This document shows positions 19,155-28,321 of a DNA stretch of 64,000 nt, one piece after another. This DNA is from Candidatus Nitrotoga sp. CP45. GTDB taxonomy: Bacteria > Pseudomonadota > Gammaproteobacteria > Burkholderiales > Gallionellaceae. Position numbers and translations under genes: made by a program. The first letter of the stretch is position 1, and each line of letters opens with the position of its first letter. The notes beneath the pieces were generated by a model. It had not been told where the DNA came from and ran no database searches. It saw only the letters and a list, made by a program, of their open reading frames with translations. The stretch spans positions 62,001-126,000 of the forward strand of contig CAMCFJ010000001.1 in NCBI GenBank assembly GCA_945874105.1, in the 5' to 3' direction.

Positions 19155-20144
19155 TTAGTTACGGCGCATCAAGTGCAATGGTCTTCGCGGCACGTTAGCG
19201 ATATCGTACCCAAGAAATGCCAATATCAATTGCGCCCCCATTAAAATAGGTAGTGCGGCCAGCATTACCGTGCCGGCAGGCGTAGAAACGCCTTCCTGTA
19301 ATGAATTTATCCAATGATAAATACCAAAGACGCAACCAAAAATAAACAGCAGCACCCCCAAAGGCAGCTCTATGGATGCAAGCGACATGTCACGCAAGTA
19401 ATAGTTGTAAAAAATTCGTTTTGAAAAATTGCGAGCATGTTTAAAAAGAAATTCGCCAATAATTTTTGAGATTTTCAGGTTGCTTATTTCGTCGCCATAT
19501 TTTGCATCCATAGGCACATCAACTACCACAGCACGTAGCGTATTAAGCCTAAACAGGATATCTGTTTCAAAAAAATAACGGCGACTGATTTTTAGGAATG
19601 GTAGATGTCGAGCCACATCGGCGTGGATTGCGGTATATCCATTGGTAGGATCAAATAAATCCCAATAGCCCGAAGATAATTTTGTCAGCAGCGACAGCAC
19701 AGCATTACCAAACAGGCGCACCGGGGGCATCGAATGGATTTCTTCCAGGTCGAAGAAACGATTCCCCTTTGTATAATCGGCTTCGCCGGCAAGGATGGGA
19801 TCCACAAAACTCAAAATCAGCGCGGGATCCATTTGGCCATCACCATCGACCTTGACGATCACTTTTGCACCATCTGTGATTGCAGCTTGGTAACCCGTCA
19901 TCACAGCACCGCCAACGCCTTGGTTGGACTCATGCCGCAATACCACTACGCGAGCATCCCGGCAGTGGGTTTCTACATAAATACCGGACTCATCCGGGCA
20001 TTTATCGTCAACCACATAGATGCGCCATACCTCCGGCCCAATTGCGGAAATGACGCCTAGAATATGCTGTGTGACGCAGTGACTGGGGATCACAACCGCG
20101 ATGCGGTTTTCCAGATAATTTAATTGACTGTGCAATAAATTCAT
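19155..20144 (-). CDS. Family 2 glycosyltransferase, polyprenyl-phosphate sugar transferase type
   Basis: 329 residues. The N-terminal GT-A domain contains IAVVIPSHCV, the nucleotide-binding VVDDKCPDESG and the metal site KVDGDGQMDPALI, then NRFFDLEEIHSMPPVRLFGN, as in dolichol/undecaprenyl-phosphate mannosyl- or glucosyltransferases (DPM1, ArnC, GtrB). Two C-terminal membrane helices (about residues 255-280 and 290-318) anchor it. It likely loads a sugar on undecaprenyl phosphate for the GT-C enzyme encoded just upstream, whose stop overlaps its start by 4 bp. Confidence 0.9.
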   Translation of the reverse strand: MNLLHSQLNYLENRIAVVIPSHCVTQHILGVISAIGPEVWRIYVVDDKCPDESGIYVETHCRDARVVVLRHESNQGVGGAVMTGYQAAITDGAKVIVKVDGDGQMDPALILSFVDPILAGEADYTKGNRFFDLEEIHSMPPVRLFGNAVLSLLTKLSSGYWDLFDPTNGYTAIHADVARHLPFLKISRRYFFETDILFRLNTLRAVVVDVPMDAKYGDEISNLKISKIIGEFLFKHARNFSKRIFYNYYLRDMSLASIELPLGVLLFIFGCVFGIYHWINSLQEGVSTPAGTVMLAALPILMGAQLILAFLGYDIANVPRRPLHLMRRN

Positions 20145-21958
20145 TTTGCCTGGTTCAGATAAAGGTTTCGGTAGGTTTGAGCGACCCTGGATAAAGACAG
20201 TACGATATTGTCCAATTGGATTTGACTATCTCTAGGGCAACGTCCGGCAACGCGCAGGAAACCCGCCTTGGTCGGAAAAATGGGTGAGAGGCCGTAAGTG
20301 GCACTGAAATGGTAATAGTGTGGCTCTCCGTTGGATACGATACGAAAGTGCAGGCTTTTTGGTTCAACAAACCCCGGCTCGTCCACGGTTCTGAAATATA
20401 CGGTTCCGAGACCGCAGCTTTGACCAAAGCGGTTTGTTTGCGCAGTCATGTTTATCGAGTAAACATAATATTCTTCATTTTTTGACAGCGCCAGTTCCGG
20501 TATCGGGATGTCCAGGCTCCATTGCTTTTCAGTATTACGGTAAGCCCCATTTCCCTGGGCGACTACGCCGTTTCCTGTAAGTGTGGCGAGAACTTTTTTG
20601 GGCCATTGATACATCTTAACGTGAGGTACCGAGAGAATGTCCGGCATCAGCGCTTGGCTATAGTGGCGGTGTAACTCGCCTGCGGTAATTGCTGCGATGA
20701 TGAAAGTGAAAACCAAGGTAAGTCTCAGCATGGTTCGGTGCTGGTGCTTCCAGCCGGTTAACAGATGCGTAAAACCTATTGAGGCGAGCAGAATGAGTGG
20801 GATTTCAAGGGCGCCCACGCTGTAACGAGGATTGTAAAGCATAGGTATATGCACGAGTATCTGGTACACCAGTGCTCCACCCAGAAACCAGCGCATTAAA
20901 CGGGGCCGCAACGAGAGCAGCCCTGGCACAGCAAGAATTACCTCAAAAATGCGCAGGGAGCGCTGATTCCAGACCGTATCAAGGAGAACGGCCTTGGTTG
21001 TAAAAATGAAAGCGAAAGTTTTTTGAAAGTAGACAGCCAGAATGTGAGAAAGAGTTTGCTGCTTCAGCATCAAAATGGCAACTCCCTTTAGAAGGCTGTC
21101 ACCCTCAATGGAGAGGCTGCTAAATTCATGGGTGACAGCACCAATGTCGTAGCCAAGTAAAAAATAGGGGGCCTCGTAACCATCTGTGAGCGGGTGACTT
21201 CCAAAATAGAGGGCGGCTCCCACGCCAGTTGCCAGTCCCGGATAACCAAAAACTATCCAGTTTTTGATGATGAACAACAGAGGAAAAAGCAAGGCCAGCA
21301 AATGCGCCACAAATAATTGTCGTCCCGTCTGTTGCATGTATCCTTTCCAGCTCATGAACAGGGTTATAACCAAGGTTGCATACAGAAAATAGATATAGGT
21401 TCCCCGAGTCAGAATCATGAGTCCGCATGCGATTCCGGCTAAAGGAACAAACGCTTTCCGCCCGCACACGATTTCTGCCACGGCCATAAGCCATAGGGCG
21501 GTGAAGAAAATAAACGGGGGTTCGCTAAGAATAACCGGCTTGAACTCGGCCAAAATGGGCGAAGCTGCATAAAGGAATGCAGCAACGATTCCCGCAGGGC
21601 GGGAATGGAGCAGCGAGCCGAGCCGGAACATAATCAGCACAATTATGCATGAAACTACTGTGTTCCCGATTTTTATGGCCTCGGGGTCTGCACCGAAAAG
21701 TGCCGGATAAATATAGGACATAGGAGCAACGCGCAAGGAGCGTGCGTCTCCAAAAAAAGCCAGTTTATCCGTCAGCAATGCATGTGCGTAAGGGAGGTAC
21801 GTATTCTGGGTGTCTGGCCGGATAGCATTGGGGAAATGGGGTAATGCATTGTTGACATTGACAACGATGGCGCCTGCCATTAGCAAGAAAATGGCCAAAT
21901 TGGCTTTTGAGAAAAATGAAGAAAAACCTGTGCGGGAAAGCCTCGTGAGAAAGATCAT
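20141..21958 (-). CDS. GT-C type integral membrane glycosyltransferase (ArnT/PMT-like)
   Basis: A 605-residue protein with about 10-12 membrane helices and an extracytoplasmic C-terminal domain. The first loop has the acidic motif RPDTQNTYLPYAHAL, and RPAGIVAAFLYAASPILAEF is typical of the PMT/ArnT/RgtA superfamily. These use polyprenyl-phosphate sugars as donors in the periplasm. It is the first gene of the operon, coupled to the GT2 gene by an ATGA overlap. The acceptor (lipid A, O-antigen, protein) cannot be told. Confidence 0.85.
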   Translation of the reverse strand: MIFLTRLSRTGFSSFFSKANLAIFLLMAGAIVVNVNNALPHFPNAIRPDTQNTYLPYAHALLTDKLAFFGDARSLRVAPMSYIYPALFGADPEAIKIGNTVVSCIIVLIMFRLGSLLHSRPAGIVAAFLYAASPILAEFKPVILSEPPFIFFTALWLMAVAEIVCGRKAFVPLAGIACGLMILTRGTYIYFLYATLVITLFMSWKGYMQQTGRQLFVAHLLALLFPLLFIIKNWIVFGYPGLATGVGAALYFGSHPLTDGYEAPYFLLGYDIGAVTHEFSSLSIEGDSLLKGVAILMLKQQTLSHILAVYFQKTFAFIFTTKAVLLDTVWNQRSLRIFEVILAVPGLLSLRPRLMRWFLGGALVYQILVHIPMLYNPRYSVGALEIPLILLASIGFTHLLTGWKHQHRTMLRLTLVFTFIIAAITAGELHRHYSQALMPDILSVPHVKMYQWPKKVLATLTGNGVVAQGNGAYRNTEKQWSLDIPIPELALSKNEEYYVYSINMTAQTNRFGQSCGLGTVYFRTVDEPGFVEPKSLHFRIVSNGEPHYYHFSATYGLSPIFPTKAGFLRVAGRCPRDSQIQLDNIVLSLSRVAQTYRNLYLNQAK

Positions 21959-22245
21959 TTTGTTTGCAACTTAAGTGGCTGTTGGTATCGTAATATCGGA
22001 ACGCAAAACTCTCGCATCTCAAGTTGCCTTATGGTGCACTAGCCTATCAAAAAAATGTGTAGACTATCGATGCTTGATAGAGGACGCGATATACATGGAA
22101 AGCAACCGAAGTTCACGTTGCTGATCTGACTCCCGCATGCATCGTAGCAAAAAAAGCAATCTACGATGGCGGAAACATTTTTTTGACCTAACAGGCTTTG
22201 CAGTTTGTGCATGTGTGGCCGCCTGTTAAGTAACTATTTGAGAAA
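21959..22245. other. Intergenic region between chlorite dismutase and the glycosyltransferase operon
   Basis: 287 bp without a gene. It holds two inverted repeats: CATCGTAG/CTACGATG around 22139-22168 and AACAGGC/GCCTGTT at 22190-22227. Either could end the chlorite dismutase transcript, though neither has a clean T-tract. The promoter of the glycosyltransferase operon should also lie here. Confidence 0.35.
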
Positions 22246-23109
<864 letters not shown>

Positions 23110-23202
23110 TTACAAATTTAAAACAGAGGTTATCTGCGATTAGATGATCGAATTCAATTTCTCAATACCGAACAATAATACCCGCAACTAGGCCACATTT
23201 GT

Positions 23203-23232
23203 TGTAGTGGAAAACACTCACTGTAGTGAAAA
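23203..23232 (-). promoter_or_regulatory. Tandem direct repeats upstream of cld
   Basis: Two copies of a TTTTC(C)ACTACA motif (minus strand) lie at 23222-23232 and 23203-23214, about two helical turns apart, in the 148-bp gap between msrA and cld. Their spacing suits an activator dimer or an alternative sigma target. No known consensus is claimed. Confidence 0.35.
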
Positions 23233-23236
23233 ATCA

Positions 23237-23908
23237 TCAGTTGTTTTTGCCCCATACCTGCTTTAGGCGAGCATCGCGACCACAGCTGAAACGATAGTAT
23301 TTGTAACGAACCGGATTTTTGGTGTGAAAATTCTGGTGATACTCTTCCGCCGGATAGAATGCTGTGGCGGGCAACAACTCGGTCACAATCGGCTGGGTAA
23401 AACGACCAGAAGATACCAGCGCGGCCTTGGATGCTAAGGCTTGCTGTTGTTGATCCGCGTTGTGATAAAAAATTACGCTACGGTACTGCGTGCCACTATC
23501 GCAAAACTGGCGATTAGGCGTTAGCGGATCTATCGTCGGCCAGTATGCGGCAAGTAGTTTTGTGAAATTGGTCTTGGCAGGGTCAAAACGCACTTGCACC
23601 GCTTCAACATGACCAGTCTTGCCGGCAGATACTTGTTCGTATGTCGGATTGATCACTGTGCCGCCGATATAACCCGATGTGGTTGATATCACGCCCGGTA
23701 TCTTGTCGAAATCCGATTCGGTGCACCAGAAGCAGCCGCCAGCAAAGGTGGCAACGCCTGTCATTGGTGCAGCCTGTTCGTTGGAAACTACGGATGTATT
23801 CTGTGCCCTTGACTGCCCGCAGGCAGCAAATACGGCAAGTATCAGCAAGGCAATACTAAGCGCGCTGCGAGCTTTCTTATCAAAAAATGATGGGTTCAAT
23901 ATTGTCAT
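23237..23908 (-). CDS. msrA: Exported peptide-methionine (S)-S-oxide reductase MsrA
   Basis: Reduces S-epimers of methionine sulfoxide in proteins. The 223-residue precursor has a hydrophobic N-terminal signal (residues 17-30, ending VFAACGQ, which could also be a weak lipobox), so it acts in the envelope. The catalytic GGCFWC motif is at residues 57-62 with Cys59, followed by GVISTTSGYIGG, GHVEAVQVRFDP, and YHQNFHTKNP near the end. The ATG lies 2 bp after the msrB stop, and the ribosome site CAGGAG is inside msrB, so the two are co-translated. Confidence 0.95.
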   Translation of the reverse strand: MTILNPSFFDKKARSALSIALLILAVFAACGQSRAQNTSVVSNEQAAPMTGVATFAGGCFWCTESDFDKIPGVISTTSGYIGGTVINPTYEQVSAGKTGHVEAVQVRFDPAKTNFTKLLAAYWPTIDPLTPNRQFCDSGTQYRSVIFYHNADQQQQALASKAALVSSGRFTQPIVTELLPATAFYPAEEYHQNFHTKNPVRYKYYRFSCGRDARLKQVWGKNN

Positions 23909-23910
23909 AA

Positions 23911-24435
23911 TCAGCTCCTGAGCGCTGGCAATGGCTCGTTCTTCGGGATAAATCGCAGCGCTACACCGTTATTGCACCAGCGCTCTTTACGTGGCAGTGG
24001 CCCATCGTTAAACAAATGGCCTTGGTGGCCACCGCAGCGTGCGCAGTGGTATTCGGTGCGGGGCAGAATCAGTTTGAAATCGCGTTTTGTCCCCACATGC
24101 TCGGCAATGGGCTGGGTAAAGCTGGGCCAGCCCGTACCGCTGTCAAATTTGTGCGCACTTTCGAATAACGGCAAGTAACAAGCAGCGCAAATATAGAGGC
24201 CATCACGATGCTCATGATTAAGCGCGCTACTATTTTGCCGTTCGGTATCCTCTTCAAACAGCACCTTGTACGCATCAGCGGAGACCAATGCACGCCACGC
24301 CTCACGCGGTTTATTCAGCGGCTTAACGGTGATTGCATTGATGGTATTTACAGCTGCCCTGGCGCGCGAACAAACCGAAATCAACGGCAGCGCGGCCAGC
24401 ATGGCAAGACTTTGTAGTAGGGTACGTCGTTTCAT
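23911..24435 (-). CDS. msrB: Exported peptide-methionine (R)-S-oxide reductase MsrB
   Basis: Reduces R-epimers of methionine sulfoxide. 174 residues with an N-terminal signal that begins KRRTLLQSLAMLAALPL, possibly Tat-like. Zinc-binding pairs Cys83/Cys86 (CAAC) and Cys131/Cys134 (CARC), the substrate motif FDSGTGWPSF, and the catalytic Cys154 in RWCNNGVALRF are present. The usual resolving-loop consensus RYCVNS is altered to RWCNNG. Together with MsrA it would repair both epimers outside the cytoplasm, next to chlorite dismutase. Confidence 0.94.
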   Translation of the reverse strand: MKRRTLLQSLAMLAALPLISVCSRARAAVNTINAITVKPLNKPREAWRALVSADAYKVLFEEDTERQNSSALNHEHRDGLYICAACYLPLFESAHKFDSGTGWPSFTQPIAEHVGTKRDFKLILPRTEYHCARCGGHQGHLFNDGPLPRKERWCNNGVALRFIPKNEPLPALRS

Positions 24436-24475
24436 GGCAATTCCTTTTGGAAGTTTAAAAGATTTGACCGTGTAC

Positions 24476-24574
24476 TCACATTATCGTTCTCAACGTCCGA
24501 ACCGATTGCAACAAATCCTGCACGGACGCGCTCATCGGCAAACAGACTACGGCCCAGCATAGCAATTTTTTCAT
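24476..24574 (-). CDS. Possible 32-residue exported peptide coupled to the lipoprotein gene
   Basis: The ATG overlaps the stop of the 24571 lipoprotein gene (ATGA) and the frame ends 40 bp before msrB. The product starts MKKLLCWAVVCLPMSASVQD, a convincing Sec signal, followed by only about 12 residues. It may be a real small peptide, the remnant of a longer gene, or chance. No homologue is recognised. Confidence 0.25.
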   Translation of the reverse strand: MKKLLCWAVVCLPMSASVQDLLQSVRTLRTIM

Positions 24575-26055
24575 TGCACTTTCATGAATAATGATTCGAT
24601 GAGAAAAGCATCGTCAAAGTGGCGGCGACCGACAAAAGCGGTGGCGTGACGCCCCCACTGGCGCATCGCACCCGGTGAGCGAATGCCCATTGGCCACAAA
24701 AGAAAACGCTCAGGGCGTTCCGTACCGGCGATTAAACCATGCATGCCGAACAGGTTGCGATAACCGTCGGCAGTGGGCAGCGAACGCAATGCATCATAAT
24801 CCTCCCAAGCCATTGGTTGTGCCGCAGACAGTAATTCGGGTGGTGATTTGTCGTGATAGATTCGCTGAATAAAATGAGTGCGGGGAGCGATGCGCAGCAC
24901 CAGCGGTTGTTGTTCAGGTGCAGGTTGCGGCAGCAGTGGGGGTTCAAAATTGGAATTGGGAAGGTCATCGCGCAGACGCAGGTGATGGCTCGGGAAAAAT
25001 TCGTGGTAGCAACCGCAGTTATGGATAACGTCATACAGCCATGGCTCGCCGTCCGGGCCTAAAGTCACTCGCCAGTTGATACCGTCTAGCTGTCCGGCAT
25101 AAATGTCGTTGCCGGAGCGCGCAGGAAACCAGACAATATAATTGAGTTGCAACAGCACTTGATCGCCGAAACGGGTGTGCGAGACCTTGCGGTACAGTGT
25201 TGGGCGCGCCACATCCACCACCGGTCCGTTATTCCAGCGTGGCGTCCCGATACGATCATTGTTATCCATTACATCCACCTCCCATACCGGGGCAAAGGTG
25301 TCGAAGAGCCGGTCAAGGTCGGTGACCGTCGGCATGGGGATGCCGAGTGGATCCAAGGAGCGATGCAGAATGTCGCCCACCTGCTGAGCATCGAGCAGCG
25401 CACCGGGCGATGACGCCCAGCGTACCAGTTCACCCGCCACGGGCAGCGCTGCCAACGGCGTGGTGTAGGTGTTGTGTGTTTCGATATGCCAAGCCGATAT
25501 TCTGGTGGAAACGAACAGCGCGGTGAGAGGATAAAGGCCGAGCACCTGCCACCAGGTGACATAATCATCCGGAACGTGAACGGCATCGCGCAACATAGCG
25601 CGGCGCTCCGGTTGCGCGAGATCGGCGGCAAGCAGGCGTTCACGACAGCGGTTGAGTTCTTCACCTAAGGTGACATTACGTCGCCCCCCTACCGTCGTGG
25701 GCAGATTACGTAACTCCAGCGCACGCGACGCAGCATCCAGCTCTGCCATGTGCGTAGTCCATGCTGTCCAGTTTTTCTGTGCGGTCAACTCGTCACGGAA
25801 TGAAGCAAGCAGGCGAGTTGTACGCAAGTAGGGAAAATCTCGAACCGGCGACGAACCGTAGTCGCGCACCCCCGCACTTTCGATGGCCGCATCGACTTCC
25901 TGGAACAGCATCCTGCAGGTAACCAAAGCATCGCCTGTAGGTGCCGCCGGGCGGGTTTCCACCGTGGCGCAGCCAGTAAGGAACGACGTGACAAACAGCA
26001 GGATCAATCCCGCCATGGCCAGCGCCATACGGCGTGTATTGTTTGTATTATCCAT
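24571..26055 (-). CDS. Lipoprotein of unknown function
   Basis: About 494 residues. A lipoprotein signal (RRMALAMAGLILLFVTSF, then LTGC lipobox) begins the protein. The mature part has no domain I can name. Notable stretches are NDRIGTPRWNNGPVVDVARP, LNYIVWFPARSGNDIYAG, the Cys/His-rich YDVIHNCGCYHEFFPSHHL (potential metal site) and a conserved-looking C-terminus GRRHFDDAFLIESLF. It is the first gene of the msrB-msrA-cld group on the minus strand. The ATG at 26055 follows AAAGGTAGC; an ATG at 26070 is the alternative. Divergent from the C-S lyase gene with about 100 bp between. Confidence 0.75.
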   Translation of the reverse strand: MDNTNNTRRMALAMAGLILLFVTSFLTGCATVETRPAAPTGDALVTCRMLFQEVDAAIESAGVRDYGSSPVRDFPYLRTTRLLASFRDELTAQKNWTAWTTHMAELDAASRALELRNLPTTVGGRRNVTLGEELNRCRERLLAADLAQPERRAMLRDAVHVPDDYVTWWQVLGLYPLTALFVSTRISAWHIETHNTYTTPLAALPVAGELVRWASSPGALLDAQQVGDILHRSLDPLGIPMPTVTDLDRLFDTFAPVWEVDVMDNNDRIGTPRWNNGPVVDVARPTLYRKVSHTRFGDQVLLQLNYIVWFPARSGNDIYAGQLDGINWRVTLGPDGEPWLYDVIHNCGCYHEFFPSHHLRLRDDLPNSNFEPPLLPQPAPEQQPLVLRIAPRTHFIQRIYHDKSPPELLSAAQPMAWEDYDALRSLPTADGYRNLFGMHGLIAGTERPERFLLWPMGIRSPGAMRQWGRHATAFVGRRHFDDAFLIESLFMKVQ

Positions 26056-26158
26056 TGCTACCTTTTCCATAGAATAAGTAGTGTGGAATATTGTACCGTT
26101 CGATACAATAGAATTCACTTTCATGCGCTGTCAGAAGCAACGGTCTAGGAGAAATTAC

Positions 26159-27337
26159 TTGAGCAGCAGCTTTGACCGCGACATCAACCGTGCCGATACC
26201 GCTAGCGTAAAATATGACGGGCGGAAAAATATGTTTGGCACAAGCGAAGTCATCCCGTTGTGGGTTGCTGATATGGATTTTGCCGCCCCGCCAGCCGTGA
26301 CCCGTGCCCTCGCCGAGCGCGCCGCCCATCCTGTGTATGGTTACACCCAGTATCCGGATAGCTTGTACGAATCGCTGATGGATTGGCTTAGGCGACGCCA
26401 CGGTTGGGAGGTGCAGCGCGAGTGGATAATGATGTGTCCCGGCGTAGTGCCCTCGCTACACGCCGCTATCATGGCTTTTACCGAGCCAGGTGAATCGGTA
26501 ATCGTGCAGCCGCCAGTGTATTTTCCATTTTTTTCGGCTGTCACAAACACTGGCAGAACGCTGCTGCAAAATCCGCTGCGCATGGAGAACGGCCACTATG
26601 CCATCGATTTCGACCATCTGGAACAATGTGCAGCCAAGGCACGTTTGCTGTTGCTATGTTCACCGCATAACCCGGTTGGGAGGGTATGGCGCAAATCGGA
26701 ATTGAAGCACCTCCTGCGAATCGCAAAAAAATACGATCTGCTCATATTTTCAGACGAAATCCACGCTGATTTAATCTACCCCGAAAACAAACACACCACG
26801 CTCGCGACACTGGCAGAGAACCCGGCCACCATTCTCACTGCCGTCGCACCCAGCAAAACATTCAACATCCCTGGGCTGAATCTTTCCACGCTCATCGTGC
26901 CGGATGCTAAGCATCGCGTGGCTATCACCCAGGTATTTGACAGGATGCACGTCAGCGCTTCCAATCCCTTTAGTATCGTCGCTTTCGAAGCCGCCTACCG
27001 GGAAGGCGAGACCTGGCTGGAGGAGTTGCTGGCCTATCTGCGGGATACGCGAGATTACGTCGAGAATTATCTGGCCGCCCATCTCCCGGAAATCCGGCTT
27101 ATCAAACCTGATGGCACCTACCTGCTATGGCTTGATTGCCGTGCATTAGGGATGAGCGACGCGCAACTCAAGCACTTCTTCGTGCATGAAGCCGGCGTGG
27201 GCATGAGCCCCGGCATTCTGTTTGGCGAGGGCGGTAGCGGATTTATGCGCATGAATATCGGCGCACCTCGCCATGTCATTGTGGCTGCCCTTGAAAATAT
27301 CAGGAAAGCGGTTCTACAATCTCACCGCGAATGGTAA
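26159..27337 (+). CDS. MalY/PatB-family PLP-dependent C-S lyase
   Basis: A 392-residue fold-type I aminotransferase-like enzyme of the cystathionine beta-lyase PatB group. Typical are the N-terminal RYDGxxxxFGT-like KYDGRKNMFGTSEVIPLWVADMDF split around residue 25, GVVPSLHAAI, LCSPHNPVGRVW, FSDEIHADL and the PLP-lysine motif APSKTFNIPGLN. The likely reaction is release of thiol, pyruvate and ammonia from cystathionine-like substrates. The start is the TTG at 26159, which has TAGGAG seven bases upstream and matches where homology begins; the ATG further upstream lacks both. Confidence 0.9.
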   Translation: MSSSFDRDINRADTASVKYDGRKNMFGTSEVIPLWVADMDFAAPPAVTRALAERAAHPVYGYTQYPDSLYESLMDWLRRRHGWEVQREWIMMCPGVVPSLHAAIMAFTEPGESVIVQPPVYFPFFSAVTNTGRTLLQNPLRMENGHYAIDFDHLEQCAAKARLLLLCSPHNPVGRVWRKSELKHLLRIAKKYDLLIFSDEIHADLIYPENKHTTLATLAENPATILTAVAPSKTFNIPGLNLSTLIVPDAKHRVAITQVFDRMHVSASNPFSIVAFEAAYREGETWLEELLAYLRDTRDYVENYLAAHLPEIRLIKPDGTYLLWLDCRALGMSDAQLKHFFVHEAGVGMSPGILFGEGGSGFMRMNIGAPRHVIVAALENIRKAVLQSHREW

Positions 27338-27503
27338 TGGTTTCGCTGGAACGCACCACAAGTGCGCATTACTTTAACTTAACTCAGCACCGAGCCACAT
27401 TAAATATCTGAGCTGGAGTGAGGTGACGCCCCGATGACTCTCTTTCATAAAGCATCTTGACTTGCACTGCATGCGCGTATAATATTTTATACATATAAAT
27501 TCT

Positions 27504-27848
27504 ATGGGCGATGAAAAAGAGATTCGTTGGGTAGGGTCTGCCTACGACGATCTGCTGGCATTTCCGCAAGAACCACGACAGGAAGCAGGCTTCCAATTGG
27601 GCAAGGTTCAAGCCGGGCTTGAGCCGACCGACTGGAAGCCGTTCGACGACGTCGGTGCCGGCACGAAAGAGATTCGGGTCAAGGACGCGAGCGGCGTCTA
27701 CCGTGTGATGTATATCGCCAAGTTCGAGGAAGCCATCTACGTCCTGCATTGCTTCCAGAAGAAGACCCAGGTGACCAGCAAGCAGGACAAAGCTATTGCC
27801 AAGGCGCGTTATCGCGCCGTGGCCAACTCGAGAAAGGTAAAGAAATGA
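27504..27848 (+). CDS. HigB/Gp49-like toxin (RelE superfamily)
   Basis: 114 residues with the phage-derived Gp49/HigB pattern: an N-terminal EIRWVGSAYDDLLAFP, KPFDDVGAGTKEIRVKD, then YRVMYIAKFEEAIYVLHCFQKKTQ and basic C-terminal helix. Members are mRNA interferases acting on translating ribosomes. It overlaps its antitoxin gene by 4 bp (ATGA), in the toxin-first order typical for HigBA. The palindromic A/T-rich DNA just upstream (27480-27500) would suit an operator. Confidence 0.9.
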   Translation: MGDEKEIRWVGSAYDDLLAFPQEPRQEAGFQLGKVQAGLEPTDWKPFDDVGAGTKEIRVKDASGVYRVMYIAKFEEAIYVLHCFQKKTQVTSKQDKAIAKARYRAVANSRKVKK

Positions 27849-28177
27849 TGATTGACACCGAAATCCGCCATGTGACAAAGCGAGGCGCGAACCTCTTCCT
27901 GGAACTGGGTTTTGCGCCGGACGAGGCCAAGCGCCTGCAGGCTGCGTCCCGCAAACAGATCAATGACACGCGGCTGCTGAAACAGCAATTGATGGAAGAA
28001 CTGTCTACCTGGATTGCGGAACATCACTTGAAGCAGGCCGAGGCCGCCGAGATTTTAATGGTCTCGCGCCCGCGCGTGTCCGACGTGGTGAACAAGAAAA
28101 CGGCCAAGTTCACCATTGACACGCTGGTGGAAATGCTCAGTCGCGTCGGCAAGCCGGTCAAGCTGACCATCGGTTGA
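27845..28177 (+). CDS. HigA-type antitoxin (XRE helix-turn-helix)
   Basis: 110 residues from the ATG at 27845, which overlaps the toxin stop. The C-terminal helix-turn-helix reads LKQAEAAEILMVSRPRVSDV, followed by FTIDTLVEMLSRVGKPVKL, as in HigA/'DNA-binding phage protein' antitoxins. It should bind both toxin and the operon promoter. The frame continues upstream to 27749 inside the toxin gene without family character. Confidence 0.9.
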   Translation: MMIDTEIRHVTKRGANLFLELGFAPDEAKRLQAASRKQINDTRLLKQQLMEELSTWIAEHHLKQAEAAEILMVSRPRVSDVVNKKTAKFTIDTLVEMLSRVGKPVKLTIG

Positions 28178-28321
28178 TGTCGATGTTGGGTGTTGCATGG
28201 CGATAGCAGCCTGAAAATGTGGGCAGTCTGTGAGCCCCCAGTGCTCTTTGAAAAGAATGCGAACCCGACCCCTTTAATTTGAAATGTGGATGACGGCGGA
28301 CCCCTTAATTATGCTTACACC

